NCBI RefSeq assembly: GCF_000004195.4
Contig: NC_030681.2
Coordinates: 28,100,982 to 28,164,981 of the forward strand
Reading direction: 5' to 3'
Length of the DNA stretch: 64,000 nucleotides
Source: Xenopus tropicalis
Taxonomy: Eukaryota; Chordata; Amphibia; Anura; Pipidae
Shown one piece after another: positions 41,335 through 52,870 of this stretch. The notes under the pieces are model-generated. The model did not search any database and had not been told where the DNA came from. It saw nothing but the letters and a program-made list of their open reading frames with translations. The position numbers and the translations under genes are program-made. Position 1 is the stretch's first letter. Every line of letters begins with the position of its first letter.

Positions 41335-42005
41335 AGGGCAGGCATAGTGTGGCACACATAGGCAGGGGAGGGCAGGCAGAGTATGGCACACACAGGCAGC
41401 ATAGGGCAGGCAGAGCATAGCACACACAGGTAGCATAAGGAAAGGCAGAGTATGGCACACATAGGCAGCATAGGGCAGGCATAGTGTGGCACACATAGGC
41501 AGGGGAGGGCAGGCATAGTATGGCTCACACAGGCAGGGGAGGGCAGACATAGTATGGCACACATAGGCAGGGTAGGGCAGGCATAGTATGGCACACACAG
41601 GCAGCACAGGGAAGGTAGAGTATGGCACACACAGGCAACATAAGGAAATGTGGAGTATTGCACACATAGGCAGCATAGTGCAGGCCCTATGCTGCCTGTG
41701 TGTGCCATACTCTGCCTGCCCTATGCTGCCTGTGTGTGCCATACTCTGCCTGCCCTATGCTGCCTGTGTGTGCCAACCTCTGCCTTCCCTATGCTGCCAT
41801 TGTGTGCCATAATCTGCCTTTCCTTATGCTGCCTGTGTGTGCCTTACTCTGCCTGCCCTATGCTGCCTGTGTGCCATACTCTGCCTGCCCTATGCTGCCT
41901 ATGTGTGCCATACTCTGCCTTTCCTTATGCTACCTGTGTGTGCCATGCTCTGCCTGCCCTATGCTGCCTGTGTGTGCCATACTCTGCCTGCCCTATGCTG
42001 CCTGT
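41335..42005. repeat. Minisatellite that flips orientation at its centre
   Basis: From about 41335 to 41680 the units read GGCAGGCAGAGTATGGCACA then CACAGGCAGCATAG. From about 41690 they read the reverse complement, CCCTATGCTGCCTGTGTGTG then CCATACTCTGCCTG. The flip is at about 41685 (GCAGCATAGTGCAGGCCCTA). The whole array is a palindrome of about 670 bp. The overlapping frames on both strands are repeat artefacts. Confidence 0.92.
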
Positions 42006-42069
42006 GGGAGGTGAACCTGGCAGGGGTTTGTTCTGGAAGTTTGTTAGCATTTGGAAATAGTCATTATAT

Positions 42070-42496
42070 CAGGGGTCTCAAACTCGCGGCCCGCGGGCCA
42101 TTTGCGGCCCTCGGTACAATATTTTGTGGCCCGCACCAACGCCTTCTCAAAAGCAATGAATGGATCGCGATTTTTATTGCGATTCAAGGGATAATGCAAG
42201 GCACGGCAGGCGGGAGCTGCTGATTGCGGAAATGAAGTTATGCCATCATAACAGTTATTATGGGAAGACGTTCTGTGTGCACAATTAGCTGCTAAGGAGC
42301 TAATTGTGCACACAGAACGTCTTCCCATAATAACTGTTATGATGGCATAACGTCATTTCCGCAATCAGCAGCTCCCGTCCGCCGTGCCTTGCATTATCCC
42401 TTGAAAGCCAATTTTTTGTGAAATCCCTTATGCGGCCCAGCCTCATCCTGACTTTGCCTCCTGCGGCCCCCAGGTAAATTGAGTTTGAGTCCCCTG
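42070..42496 (+). mobile_element. hAT-type foldback element nested in another hAT
   Basis: Ends CAGGGGTCTCAAACT and AGTTTGAGTCCCCTG, flanked by a perfect CATTATAT duplication (42062-42069 and 42497-42504). Nearly the whole interior (42178-42405) is one hairpin: arms of about 105 bp containing CAGCAGCTCCCG, TTATGATGGCATAACG and ACACAGAACGTCTTCCCATA pair around a loop near 42293. Confidence 0.93.
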
Positions 42497-42856
42497 CATT
42501 ATATGGTCCCTAAGGTGTGTAAATATATGCTGGGGGTTGCTATACTATCCAAAGAGGAGGAGGAGGCATATGAATTTAAGCATATTTCTTAATATGACAT
42601 AATATAATTCTTTCACATATGAATGAAGGGTGATATCCCTTCAGTGAGCACCAACCATTGGGTTTTTGCTGTGTTGCCACCATTAATGTGGGGATGGTCT
42701 TAAAAGCTCTTGTGATAACATGGGTGTAGTTTGAAGTGGGTGGGGTTTAAAAAAGAGGAGTGGTCAAAACTGGCTTCCATTATCGGCCCTCCACCATGTA
42801 GGCCATAAAAATTCCAGCCCTCAGTACCACAGAAGTTGGACAGCACTGCCATAGAT

Positions 42857-43211
42857 TAATACGATTTTGGTGAGTTTTTATCTGCCCATAGAGTGTTGTG
42901 TTGCTGTACAATACCTCTGATAGCCTGTAAGTATAATCTGATTGAGACATGGTGGGGGGCTGTTTACCTACATTTAGCTCAACATCTGTGCTATATATGG
43001 TAATAAATAACTCTTATTATGTATTTATTCATTATGTTATTATTATGTATAGTGCCAATACATTTCCACATTGCTTTACAGAGATTTGCATCAGTTTCTG
43101 CCCATAGGAGCTTACACTTTAAGGTCACTATCATATTTGCACACACAAGGGACAGTCCATTAACCTGCCTATGTTTTTGGGAGTACCCAGAGGAAACCCA
43201 TGCAGGCTTTG
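42857..43211. repeat. Ancient dispersed repeat and flanking intergenic sequence
   Basis: From about 43025, CCAATACATTTCCACATTGC, TAGGAGCTTACACTTTAAGG and TTTTTGGGAGTACCCAGAGG mark the other end of the old repeat seen at 21105-21325. Nothing else was recognised. Confidence 0.45.
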
Positions 43212-44790
43212 GGCCAGATTCACTAAGGTACGAATCCGAATCACGAAATCCAAACATTTCTGATGATCGCAAATTTCATGAAAATTCTTTCCGTTTGAAT
43301 ACGAAAATTTAGTACTTACGATCCAAAATTTTTGTATTGAAATAGTCACAAAATTTTCGATCGTCTGAACGATCGTAAACGGCGTGAAGACCTTTCTGAC
43401 TTTGAACCTTCGGTGCATGATTTTGGAAGCCTCCCATAGGGCTCAATGGCACTCTGCAGCTCCAACCTGGCCCAAGGAAAGTCTCCCATAGGGCTCAATG
43501 GCACTCTGCAGCTCCAACCTGGCCCAAGGAAAGTCTCCCATAGGGCTCAATGGCACTCTGCAGCTCCAACCTGGCCCAAGGAAAGTCTCCCATAGGGCTC
43601 AATGGCAATCTGCAGCTCCAACCCGGCCCAAGGAAAGCCTCCCATAGGGCTCAATGGCACTCTGCAGCTCCAACCCGACCCAAGGAAAGTCTCCCATAGG
43701 GCTCAATGGCACTCTGCAGCTCCAACCCGGCCCAAGGAAAGTCTCCCATAGGGCTCAATGGCACTCTGCAGCTCCAACCCGGCCCAAGGAAAGTCTCCCA
43801 TAGGGCTCAATGGCACTCTGCAGCTCCAACCCGGCCCAAGGAAAGTCTCCCATAGGGCTCAATGGCACTCTGCAGCTCCAACCCGGCCCAAGGAAAGTCT
43901 CCCATAGGGCTCAATGGCACTCTGCAGCTCCAACCCGGCCCAAGGAAAGTCTCCCATAGGACTCAATGGCACTCTGCAGCTCCAACCCAGCCCAAGGAAA
44001 GTCTCCCATAGGGCTCAATGGCACTCTGCAGCTCCAACCTGGCCCAAGGAAAGTCTCCCATAGGGCTCAATGGCACTCTGCAGCTCCAACCCGGCCCAAG
44101 GAAAGTCTCCCATAGGGCTCAATGGCACTCTGCAGCTCCAACCCGGCCCAAGGAAAGTCTCCCATAGGGCTCAATGGCACTCTGCAGCTCCAACCCGGCC
44201 CAAGGAAAGTCTCCCATAGGGCTCAATGGCACTCTGCAGCTCCAACCCGGCCCAAGGAAAGTCTCCCATAGGGCTCAATGGCACTCTGCAGCTCCAACCC
44301 GGCCCAAGGAAAGTCTCCCATAGGGCTCAATGGCACTCTGCAGCTCCAACCCGGCCCAAGGAAAGTCTCCCATAGGACTCAATGGCACTCTGCAGCTCCA
44401 ACCCAGCCCAAGGAAAGTCTCCCATAGGGCTCAATGGCACTCTGCAGCTCCAACCTGGCCCAAGGAAAGTCTCCCATAGGGCTCAATGGCACTCTGCAGC
44501 TCCAACCCGGCCCAAGGAAAGTCTCCCATAGGGCTCAATGGCACTCTGCAGCTCCAACCCGGCCCAAGGAAAGTCTCCCATAGGGCTCAATGGCACTCTG
44601 CAGCTCCAACCCAGCCCAAGGAAAGTCTCCCATAGGGCTCAATGGCACTCTGCAGCTCCAACCCGGCCCAAGGAAAGTCTCCCATAGGGCTCAATGGCAC
44701 TCTGCAGCTCCAACTTGTTGTGCAAATTAACAAACAAATCACAAAGAATACACACAGTTCTAAAACTTAGAAAAATTACAATTGCCCCTT
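43212..44790 (+). mobile_element. Second MITE carrying the 52-bp satellite
   Basis: The left arm starts GGGCCAGATTCACTAAGGTA and continues through CGAACGATCGTAAACGGC-type sequence and CCTTTCTGACTTTGAACCTT directly into the satellite, like the copy at 8521. The right arm (44716-44790) is diverged; its end near TGCCCCTTTGTATGTGCC is approximate. Same orientation as copy 1. Confidence 0.75.
43428..44715 (+). repeat. 52-bp satellite array 2 (about 24.7 copies)
   Basis: Same unit as at 8733-10223. A variant signature (GGACTC, then CCCAGCCC, then CCTGGCCC in the next unit) occurs at 43951 and again at 44367, exactly 416 bp (8 units) later. This shows a block duplication inside the array. Confidence 0.97.
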
Positions 44791-45059
44791 TGTATGTGCC
44801 CAAGTCAGAACTGAACAAGGACCTTGGCTGCTACCCAGTGAGCAGTCGGCCCTATTTTTCACATTTAGGCAATTTCCTATCAATTTAATGATAACAGAAA
44901 AGCTGCAAGTGAATGACATTTGCCTAAACAGGGTTGGTTTTGAAACAGCGACCTAGTATTTCTTTTAACACTTACCTACGTTATTAGTAGGGATGCAACT
45001 TATCAATGATTTCAAAATTCATCCAAATATTGGTCAGTGCTAAAATCTTAGTTCTAATT

Positions 45060-45520
45060 TGCATATATAGGACATTAAGACATTCGGTGCATTAAGCTTC
45101 CAAGAAATGCCCTTCCCTTTAAGCAAAACAGGGATTGTTTGTCCATATATTGCAATATATTCAAGCTGGCCAACTACGTCACAGTCATCCCTTCTGGCCA
45201 GTCCTACACTATCCGATTCATTAATAATTCTACTTCTTTAATATACATTTAACAAAGGGACTAAATTTGACCTGCAACTTACTAAGGTTAAAACCCCCAA
45301 ATGGTTGCCCTTTTATTGCCTCCACTGGGATCACCTGACTGGAAGCTGGGAAGGGTGGGAGCTAAAACATGGCCACTGCTCCTGTATAAACTATAGCAAA
45401 GAAGGGAAAGTTGTGCTCAACCACAAAATTTTAAACCATTAGGCGGGGGTGCAATCAGGTTGTGACCACAAAATACATATAGGCAACAACAAGAAATTGT
45501 CTTGTTGTTGTCTATATATA
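45060..45520 (+). repeat. Dispersed repeat family A, copy 4
   Basis: Runs from ACATTAAGACATTCGGTGCA to CAATCAGGTTGTGACCACAA, then AACAACAAGAAATTGTCTTG and a TA tract. It is near-identical to 36760-37225, including the TA junction. Confidence 0.75.
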
Positions 45521-45535
45521 TATATACTGTATATA

Positions 45536-45582
<47 letters not shown>
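45512..45582 (+). repeat. (TA)n microsatellite
   Basis: Long TA tract with a few CTG/GTA interruptions. IYIYIY frames over it are artefacts. Confidence 0.96.
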
Positions 45583-45585
<3 letters not shown>

Positions 45586-45730
45586 TGCAATTATAATACA
45601 CAAGAGATTTTTTGAAATACAAAGACCCTTGGTGCTGGCTGTTTTATTTTGATACTTATATGATATTCCATGCACAGGGGCAGCTGCAGAGCAGCGGATT
45701 TTGGAGTGTGGTGCTGTCGTGTGGACTGTT

Positions 45731-45731
45731 T

Positions 45732-45765
<34 letters not shown>

Positions 45766-45766
45766 T
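45731..45766 (+). repeat. (TA)n(CA)n microsatellite
   Basis: TA tract passing into a CA tract. Confidence 0.95.
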
Positions 45767-45799
45767 AGTTGTTCTTACTACTAAATTTTCAACCATTCA

Positions 45800-46200
45800 T
45801 CCAGACAAAGACAAAGAAAGTACTCGCCCATTACAAATACTATATATATAAGGCATATAGACATTCTGTGCATTAAGCTAATATGAAATGCCCTCCCCTT
45901 TAAATAAAAAGGGATTGTTTGTCCATATATTGCAATATATTCAAGCTGACCAACTACATTAAAGTCATCCCTTCTGGCCAGTCCTACACTCACTTATCTG
46001 ATTCATTAAGAATTCTACTGCTTTATTACAGATTTTTGGGGGGGACTAGGTTTTACCTTCCTTCCTTGCTTTCAAGGTTAAAACTAAACCAATTGGCCAA
46101 CATTGGGATTACATGACTGTAACTGGGAATGATTGGAGCTACAACATGGAACTGGATAAACTGTAGCAAAAAAGGGAAAGTTGTGCTTACTACTAAATAA
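45800..46200 (+). repeat. Dispersed repeat family A, copy 5
   Basis: AGACATTCTGTGCATTAAGC, GGGATTGTTTGTCCATATAT, TCAAGCTGACCAACTAC and GGAAAGTTGTGCTTACTACT are shared with the other copies. Its right edge is less certain. Confidence 0.65.
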
Positions 46201-46526
46201 ATATATAAATAAAATAACATAAGAGGTAATTTACTTCTCAGAAGGCAGGGTGGAAAGCACACATATTAACCCAACCTTACACTTTTTTGCACTTTGCATC
46301 CTGCCTTCCACTCCATTTTAACTAGTGCCGGGCCAGGCTGGCAGGATGCCCCCCCCCCACACTCATGCAGGCTGAGAATGCAGCGGTGGTGGCAGCCAAA
46401 AAAGTGAACAATGGGAGGGGGAAAAAGAGCTGGACAAAAGATAACTGACAGATGAGATATGTGCCTAGCACCTACATACACACAGTTGCACCCTAGAGAC
46501 GTGCCTCTTCTGAGTCTTCAAAAGTT

Positions 46527-46760
46527 AAGGTCCCCATACACGGGCCGACTATAGCTGCCGATATCGGTCCCTTGGACCGATTCGGCAGCTAATCGGCCTG
46601 TGTATGGGCAGAACAGAGCGGCCTGGCCGACCGATATCTGGCCTGAAATTGGCCAGATCTCGATCGGCCCGGTTAGAAAATCCAGTCAGATCGGGGACCG
46701 CACCTGTAGGTGGGGATATCGGGTGAAGATCTTTAGACCTTTAAAGGGCGACCTTTAGAA
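46527..46760. repeat. MITE with 'ggtccccatacacg' end
   Basis: Starts AAGGTCCCCATACACGGGCC and contains several short inverted pairs (GATATCGGTCC/CCGATATCTGG, CGGCCTGTGTATGGG). The matching right end is not clear. Confidence 0.5.
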
Positions 46761-48399
46761 TATATTCTAACAGATCCCAGCCCCCATTGATGTCAGTCCT
46801 ATGGTTTGAGAACCTCTGACCTAGTAGCTTCCAACGTTGAGAAGATGGAAAACTAGAAAATATCAGCTAGGTAAAGATATTTTTGTTACTTGCTCACATT
46901 TCATTAATGAAACAGAAGAGAAATACAAATATGGCACAAACCCAAAAACCGGCACTTTACTCCCTTTCCAATTAGCAACTAAAGGTATAATTTTTACACC
47001 AAATAAGTGTTTCTTTATTAGAGAATGCCTACATGTGTGTAACTGACAAAATCAGTAATATCCTCTGCAAGATTACAAAATAAATGACTCGTCGCTAATT
47101 ATTGTTTTATTTAATTAGCGTAGATGTATATCTTGTCTCTTTGGGGTATAGTTTTACCGAATAAGCAAGCATGAAATATCTTCAGAAATAAAGTTTATCC
47201 CCAGTAAGGAGCAGTGGGAGGAGAAGAGAACACAGAGCGCAGAAAGAGCAGGTTTATTAGAGAGAAAAAAGAACAGCTTGGAATAACATTGACTATTGTG
47301 TTCACATTACACAGCTAATGAAGATAAGCATTCACCCTACTATTCGTCTGGAACAACCAAAGAAAGAAATCACCAGCGGTAACACCTTCTGAACTTTTGT
47401 CAATTAATGTAATATTCAGACATGGATAAAACTGTGTACGGATGTTTGACACAGAAAAAACAGATCATCATTTTAAATTTCAGAATAATGGGGGTTACGG
47501 GTAAGCGCTGCTCTTCCCAAAGCTCAGAGACACTCGCTACATAACAATGCACCATTAGCTCTGGCCTCCTAGCAATGCTAAACTCTCTCAGCTCATTATC
47601 CACTTATATAGAGCCCATTCTTCGGTTTTACATCGTCTTAAACCACTTTCTATTCCAAGTTTGTCTCACTTCTGGTACTGGAAGTTCATGAAATTTGAGA
47701 GGCTAATCCTTTATGTCTTCCACCTCATCTCTAAACTTTAAATATTTATACAGAGTCAGAAGCATGAACACCTTAATATCACTTCTAATTTTCTCAGTTG
47801 CTACAATAGACATTATTATTCCTCTTGCATAGGAAGTACACAGTATTTCTGGAAAGGTAAAGAGCTTTAAGATCTAAATCATCTATAGTTTTGAGTTCCC
47901 AATTTTTCTCCTTGCCCCCAGTTCATCTAATGACTAAGGCACAGGTACTGTGAAACAACAAGATTTTGGAAACAGTGGTTGAGGGCCCTCTCTTTTCTTT
48001 CCCTATTTGAAGATGCAGAGGGCTCCTAAAAGAGCAGTTTTTTTTCTCACTAAATGGCCATATAATAGGTAGTTCCACCTTTTCAAAGGTATATAGACTT
48101 TTGTTGCTTTTGTATTAACGGGTCCTCTAGATCAGGGGGTGCATTTCAGTATAAAAAGACAACACTACACTAAGCAGTTTATACATTATTTTGCTTGTGG
48201 CCAAGTAGATAGTTCTTAGTTCTTTTAAGCAACAAATCGGGAACAAATATCCCCTAAAAAATTGTACTAGTCATCATTCCACAAAACTAAATAGGTTTTG
48301 AAGAAAGTTGCCAGCTTGTCTTGGTTCCCCTGTTCTCTTTAGTGAAGTCCCTGTTTGATCAGACTTTGTCACAGTTAAGTATATTGCCATGCAAAGCCA
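46761..48399. other. Unique-looking intergenic region with a homeodomain-type palindrome
   Basis: No gene recognised. Within it CGCTAATT (47093-47100) and AATTAGCG (47113-47120) form an inverted pair with a 12-bp spacer. The following 250 bp (47120-47380) look non-repetitive. Possible regulatory element. Confidence 0.3.
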
Positions 48400-48850
48400 T
48401 TAAATGGGTTGCTCCGCTTTAAATTAACTTTGAGAATGATGAAGAGAAGGATCTCCTGAGACAATTTGCAAAAGATCTTTTTTGTGGTTTTTAAATTACT
48501 AAGCTTTTTGTTCTGCAGCTATCCAGTTGGGAATTATTGCAGCTTTCTGGTTGCTAGGGTCCAATTTAACCAAGCAACCAGGCAGTAGTTTGAAAGAGAG
48601 ACCGAAATATGAATAGAGGAGAGACTGAACAGAAAGATAAGAAATAAAATGTAACAATAAAAGTGTAGCATCACAAAGCAATAGTGTTTTATCTGCCGGG
48701 GTCAGAGACCCCCATTTGAAAGCAGGAAAAAGTCAAAAGAAGAAGGCAAATAATTCATAACTTATAAAAAATAAATACCAACTGAAAGTTGCTTAGAATT
48801 GGCCATCTATAACATACAAACAGCAACCTGAAGATGAACAATCCCTTTAA
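48400..48850. mobile_element. T2/Kolobok-type MITE, about 450 bp
   Basis: Begins TTAAATGGGTTGCTCCGCTT and ends AGATGAACAATCCCTTTAA, with TTAA at both edges. The interior (GGTTGCTAGGGTCCAATTTA, TAGCAACCAGG-type words) is typical of a common Xenopus T2 group. Confidence 0.8.
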
Positions 48851-49038
48851 ATACTCATATAAGCAAAATCCTGTTATGAAAAATGAAAGAACATGGGTTG
48901 TTTTAACTTGGATTCAGTTAAACAAGAGGCTAAGGTCAATATCAACATATTTGTAGGGGTTTTACAATTTGAGGGAATGGTCATTCATGAAACCTGACAC
49001 ATCTGAACTGCACTTTGCTGTTTTTGGCGTGCCAAGAG

Positions 49039-49735
49039 TTAAATGGATACTGTCATGTACTTTTTATTTCTAAATCACACTGTGCTTATACACACATTAT
49101 TCTTGAACCAACAAATATATATTTTTTTTAGCTGTAAAATTGGTGTGTAGGCGCCATCTCAGTGCATTGTGCCTGAGTCTGAGCTTTCAGAAGGAGCCAG
49201 CACTACACATTAGAACTGCTTTCAGGTAACCTATTGTTTCTCCTACTCCCATGTAACTGGAGGAGTCCCAAGCCGGACTTGGATTTCTTACTATTGAGTC
49301 ACAAAACAAAAATTGTAGTACCGAGTTAGCCAGTGTCAAATAGTAAAAAAAAAAACAACAAAACACAAATACAAGAGTATTGTAGAAATGATGCCTGATG
49401 AAGGGGCCTTAGAGCTCCAAAAGCTTGCAATGTATTTTTATTGTTAGCCAATATAGGTATCATTTCTACAATACTCTTGTATTTGTGTTTTGTTGTTTTT
49501 TTACTATTATTACTATTGATTGCTATTCTGATACCTACTGGGAGCTGCTATCTTGCTCCCTTCCCATTGTTCTGCTAGAATATGGCTAGCTCCATGTGAA
49601 ATTTCAAACTTAAATATAAAAAAAACTTTGAAGTGTTTTTGAAAAACAGATTTCAATGCAGGATTCTACTGGGGAAGTTCTATTAACTGATATGTTTTGA
49701 AAAATACATGTTTTCCTTTGACAGTATTCCTTTAA
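49039..49735. mobile_element. T2-type MITE with nested foldback
   Basis: Ends TTAAATGGATACTGTCATGT and GACAGTATTCCTTTAA. A foldback insertion at about 49345-49510 has long complementary arms (AACAACAAAACACAAATACA and AGAGTATTGTAGAAATGAT against their inverses). Confidence 0.75.
49345..49510. repeat. Foldback element nested in the T2-type MITE
   Basis: Arms of about 55 bp are nearly perfect inverted copies. The centre contains GATGAAGGGGCCTTAGAGCT and CCAAAAGCTTGCAATG. Confidence 0.85.
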
Positions 49736-49739
49736 AAAA

Positions 49740-51410
49740 ATGTCCATTGTTGATCAGCTTAATACAAATTTCTGAGCACCTAAAAACCTGTGTTTTATAG
49801 TGGAATGAACTAGGCCGCAGGCTACCTACCACCTTCAAACTAATGTGGCAGGGTGTTTTCATCAGCTGTTTAATGAACTTAGCACCTTGCATGGAATCTA
49901 ATAAACATACAGCAGAAATAGAGGTAGTTGGCACTGCTTAAATCTCAGTGGCAGAATTGAAACTAATTACTAAAACAAATAATGAGCAAATCACCTTAAT
50001 GGCTTTCCATGCACTTAAATAAGGGAATACAAAGCTCAATGTTTCTGCGATCAAGGAGAACATCTAGAACAAATGGAAAGCATCTGGCCAGTTCATTGCC
50101 AATTGCAGGGAAACAAGCTACAATTTAGCAGAATGAATTAATGTCAGAAACCCAAGCATCAAATACAGGATATGTAAGAAGGTTTAATAGAAAGCCAGGG
50201 AACACTTCATACAATAAAACATCAGAGAAACAATATAATACACTTTTTAGCTTTCCAATTCAAACATATGATAACATGATAAGCCTAATTTCTCTCTTAT
50301 ATCAGACATGGATATTTAGCATAAGGCTATCCAGTTTTCTTTTCCTCCAATATCCCCTTACAGGTCTATAGCTGAGTTAAAGCGTTGGGAGGTATAATTA
50401 AACAATCCACTGGTTACTGACCTTATCAATGTTGAGCAAAATGAAAACACGTTTTGGCATTTTCTTCATGGCAATTATAGAAATGAACCATGCACTATTT
50501 ATACGGCTGATATTGTATCATGCTTTTATTTTTTATAACTTCTTTATAGAAAATATTCCATTATAACAGACTTTTATGATAGAGAATGCATCCTATATAA
50601 TACCCTATGATACTGGTAAATTTTGTTGTGGCACAGTAACCAGAAAGGCGTTCGAGGAAAAATATGTCTATCTAGTGTTGTGGGGAAATAGGCAGACTGG
50701 ATAGGAAAATGGGTAAATGGGGCAGGTAAATAGGTGGACTAGGTGGATAAAATGGGTGATCAGCAGCAGAAAGGGTCAGGGAAGGGAGGGGTTTATAGCG
50801 TATTACAAATTTACTGCCAAGTACACTTCTGATAAATTTTTAATACCAGCCCTGGCCCTCAGTGGAAGAAAGAAACCAGGACCCTAATGTATTGAAACCA
50901 CCTTCATGGAAGTAGGGAAAAGTGACCCCATGGATGAGGGCTTGTAGTGAATGAAAGCATAACACCTTTTATACAACACTCTAGCAGTCTGAGATAGACA
51001 GGGTTCCTAGTATAAGCAGTTCTTTTATAAGATCTTGATGAATGCGTGTAAGGATTCTGCCTCTGTTGGAAAGAAACGGACCACCAGCTTTACAAGCAAG
51101 CCTTTCGGAAAGGCACTGGGGCTTCAGCTGAAACTTTTTGGGCCTCTATGTACCAGCTCCACCTGGGAAGTCAGACAAGCAGGCAACTTTTCTGAGATTT
51201 ACAAAACCTCAGAAGATCTTTCTTTGCTTTGAATTGCTAGAGGTTTTTTGATTTTTGATGCTGGCTTTTGTGCGACAATTTGAAATCTCATGATATCTAA
51301 AAAGTCAATATTTTCTCAAACTTTCTTGACTCTTTCCCCACACATGCTTTACCAGTTCCGATTTCTCTAGTAAATGTCAGACATTCAATTTTAAGAAAAT
51401 AAGAGAGGAA
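49740..51410. other. Intergenic region without a recognised gene
   Basis: Short open frames only; none recognised. Near 50690-50750 there are loosely repeated GGATAGG/GGTAAAT words. Confidence 0.4.
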
Positions 51411-51414
51411 ACTT

Positions 51415-51803
51415 AGTGAAAGTGAAACTTGCCGAGATCATGTAGAAGTCAATGGCAGATGGCCTCGCCACAAATCCGGGCCTGCTTCCAGCCTAGTTGA
51501 ATTGCCACAGGTCTCTGTGCTCTATAACCTGTGGTGCCTCCCATGAATTTGTTTTTGCCAACCTAAGCACCAGACCTGAACACTAGTGCAACATGTGGAA
51601 ATGAAGTCACGCGCACCTTGAAATCACATTGCCCCTTATGTAGCCCTCTGAACTCCCACCCCTCCACCATATTTGTATAGGTATGATCAGGTGGCGGTAG
51701 GGAGGGTTTATGTTTTTAAAATGTTACAGATTATATAGGCATCCAGGGGCCACAACAGACCCTCAGGTACCTATATATAAATATGGCCCTAGTGTTGCCT
51801 GTA
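51415..51803 (+). repeat. Inverted dispersed pair, member 1
   Basis: GAAACTTGCCGAGATCATGT, GAAGTCAATGGCAGATGGCC, GGGGCCACAACAGACCCTCA and ATAAATATGGCCCTAGTGTT occur as the reverse complement at about 61945-62345. The pair brackets the INPP5E-like gene at a distance of about 10 kb. Confidence 0.8.
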
Positions 51804-52172
51804 CATCATTTTATACAAAGTTATAAGGAAGCTGGATTTAGATGTGATGGTTCTCACCAATACAGATGCTTATACTAGCCTACATAATTCATTGGGAAGG
51901 TTCATGTCATCACTAACATTCATACAAGTGACGTTCAACAATACAGAATAAAACTTCATAGTAGGTAGAAATTATATATTATCACCCTCTGTGTTTTTGG
52001 TATAAATGCACAATCACAGACTAAGGTAAAATCCCTCACTAATGCCTTAGGCATTCATAGGTCTCCAACATTTTTATTTTCTCTTCCTATGACTTCCCTT
52101 AATTAATATGCTGCAGGTGATGGGCAGTTGCAGTTAACAAAATGTAAGGGAAATTTCCATTAACTTTGGCAT

Positions 52173-52501
52173 TACAGGTATGGGACTTCTTATCCAGAAT
52201 GCTAGGGATGTGGGGTTTGCTGGATATGGGTATTTCCATTATTCAGATCTCCATACCTAAAGTCTATTAAAAAATAATTTAAACATTAATTAAACCCAAC
52301 AGAATTGTTTTACCTACAATATGGTTTAATGATATCTCACTGGGATCAAGTACAAGGTTCTGTTTTATTATTACAGAGAAAAAGGAAATCATTTTTAAAA
52401 TTATAATTATTTGCTTATGATGGAGTCTATGGAATATGGCCTTTCCTTAATTCAGAGCTTTCTGGATAACGGGTTTCCAGATAACGGATTTCATACCTGT
52501 A
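52173..52501 (+). repeat. Palindromic 'caggtat...atacctg' MITE, copy 5
   Basis: Inverted ends TACAGGTATGGGACTTCTTA and ACGGATTTCATACCTGTA. The core is shared with the other copies. Confidence 0.85.
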
Positions 52502-52683
52502 CTCATTTTAGGTGATGTGGCTTATTAGAAAAATATGGACAATTCATGTCATCATGAAAAAGTAATATGGACTCATTCTCCCTGTCAGTAAGCACCTCTT
52601 ATCTATTATTGTTATTCTGTCTAATGCTTCCTTATTTTATTTCATCCTATTCCTGCACGCCACCATCCTATATGTTTCACTGT

Positions 52684-52870
52684 GTGGACCTGCAGTTTTC
52701 CAGATAAGGGATCTCCATACCTTAAGTCTATTATAAAATTATTTAAACATTATCTGAACCCAATAGGATTGTTTTGCCCCAAAAAAGATCAATTATATTT
52801 TAGTGGGTAGATACAAGATACAGGTATGGTACCTATTATCCAGAATGCTCGGGATCTGGAGTTTTCCAGA
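52684..52870 (+). repeat. Palindromic 'caggtat' MITE, fragments of further copies
   Basis: CAGTTTTCCAGATAAGGGAT and CCATACCTTAAGTCTATTAT, followed at 52818 by the start of another copy, ATACAGGTATGGTACCTATT. This suggests tandem or nested insertion and later loss. Confidence 0.65.

Larger units (their letters stand above)
40980..42848 (-). mobile_element. hAT-type element with minisatellite palindrome and a nested hAT
   Basis: Ends CAGGGCTGTCCAACT and AGTTGGACAGCACTG, flanked by CCATAGAC and CCATAGAT (seven of eight). Compared with the hAT at 6333 it is in reverse orientation. It shares GTCTGGCTGCTTTGATG, GTGTTCACACC-type words and the minisatellite. It is 1,869 bp long because the minisatellite has expanded into both orientations and a second hAT (42070-42496) is inserted. 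Confidence 0.88.

Noticed and set aside
41207..42223. Cysteine-rich open frames on both strands
   Set aside because: Same minisatellite as above, in palindromic arrangement.
45439..45762. 107-codon minus-strand frame
   Set aside because: Mostly IYIYIY from a TA microsatellite.
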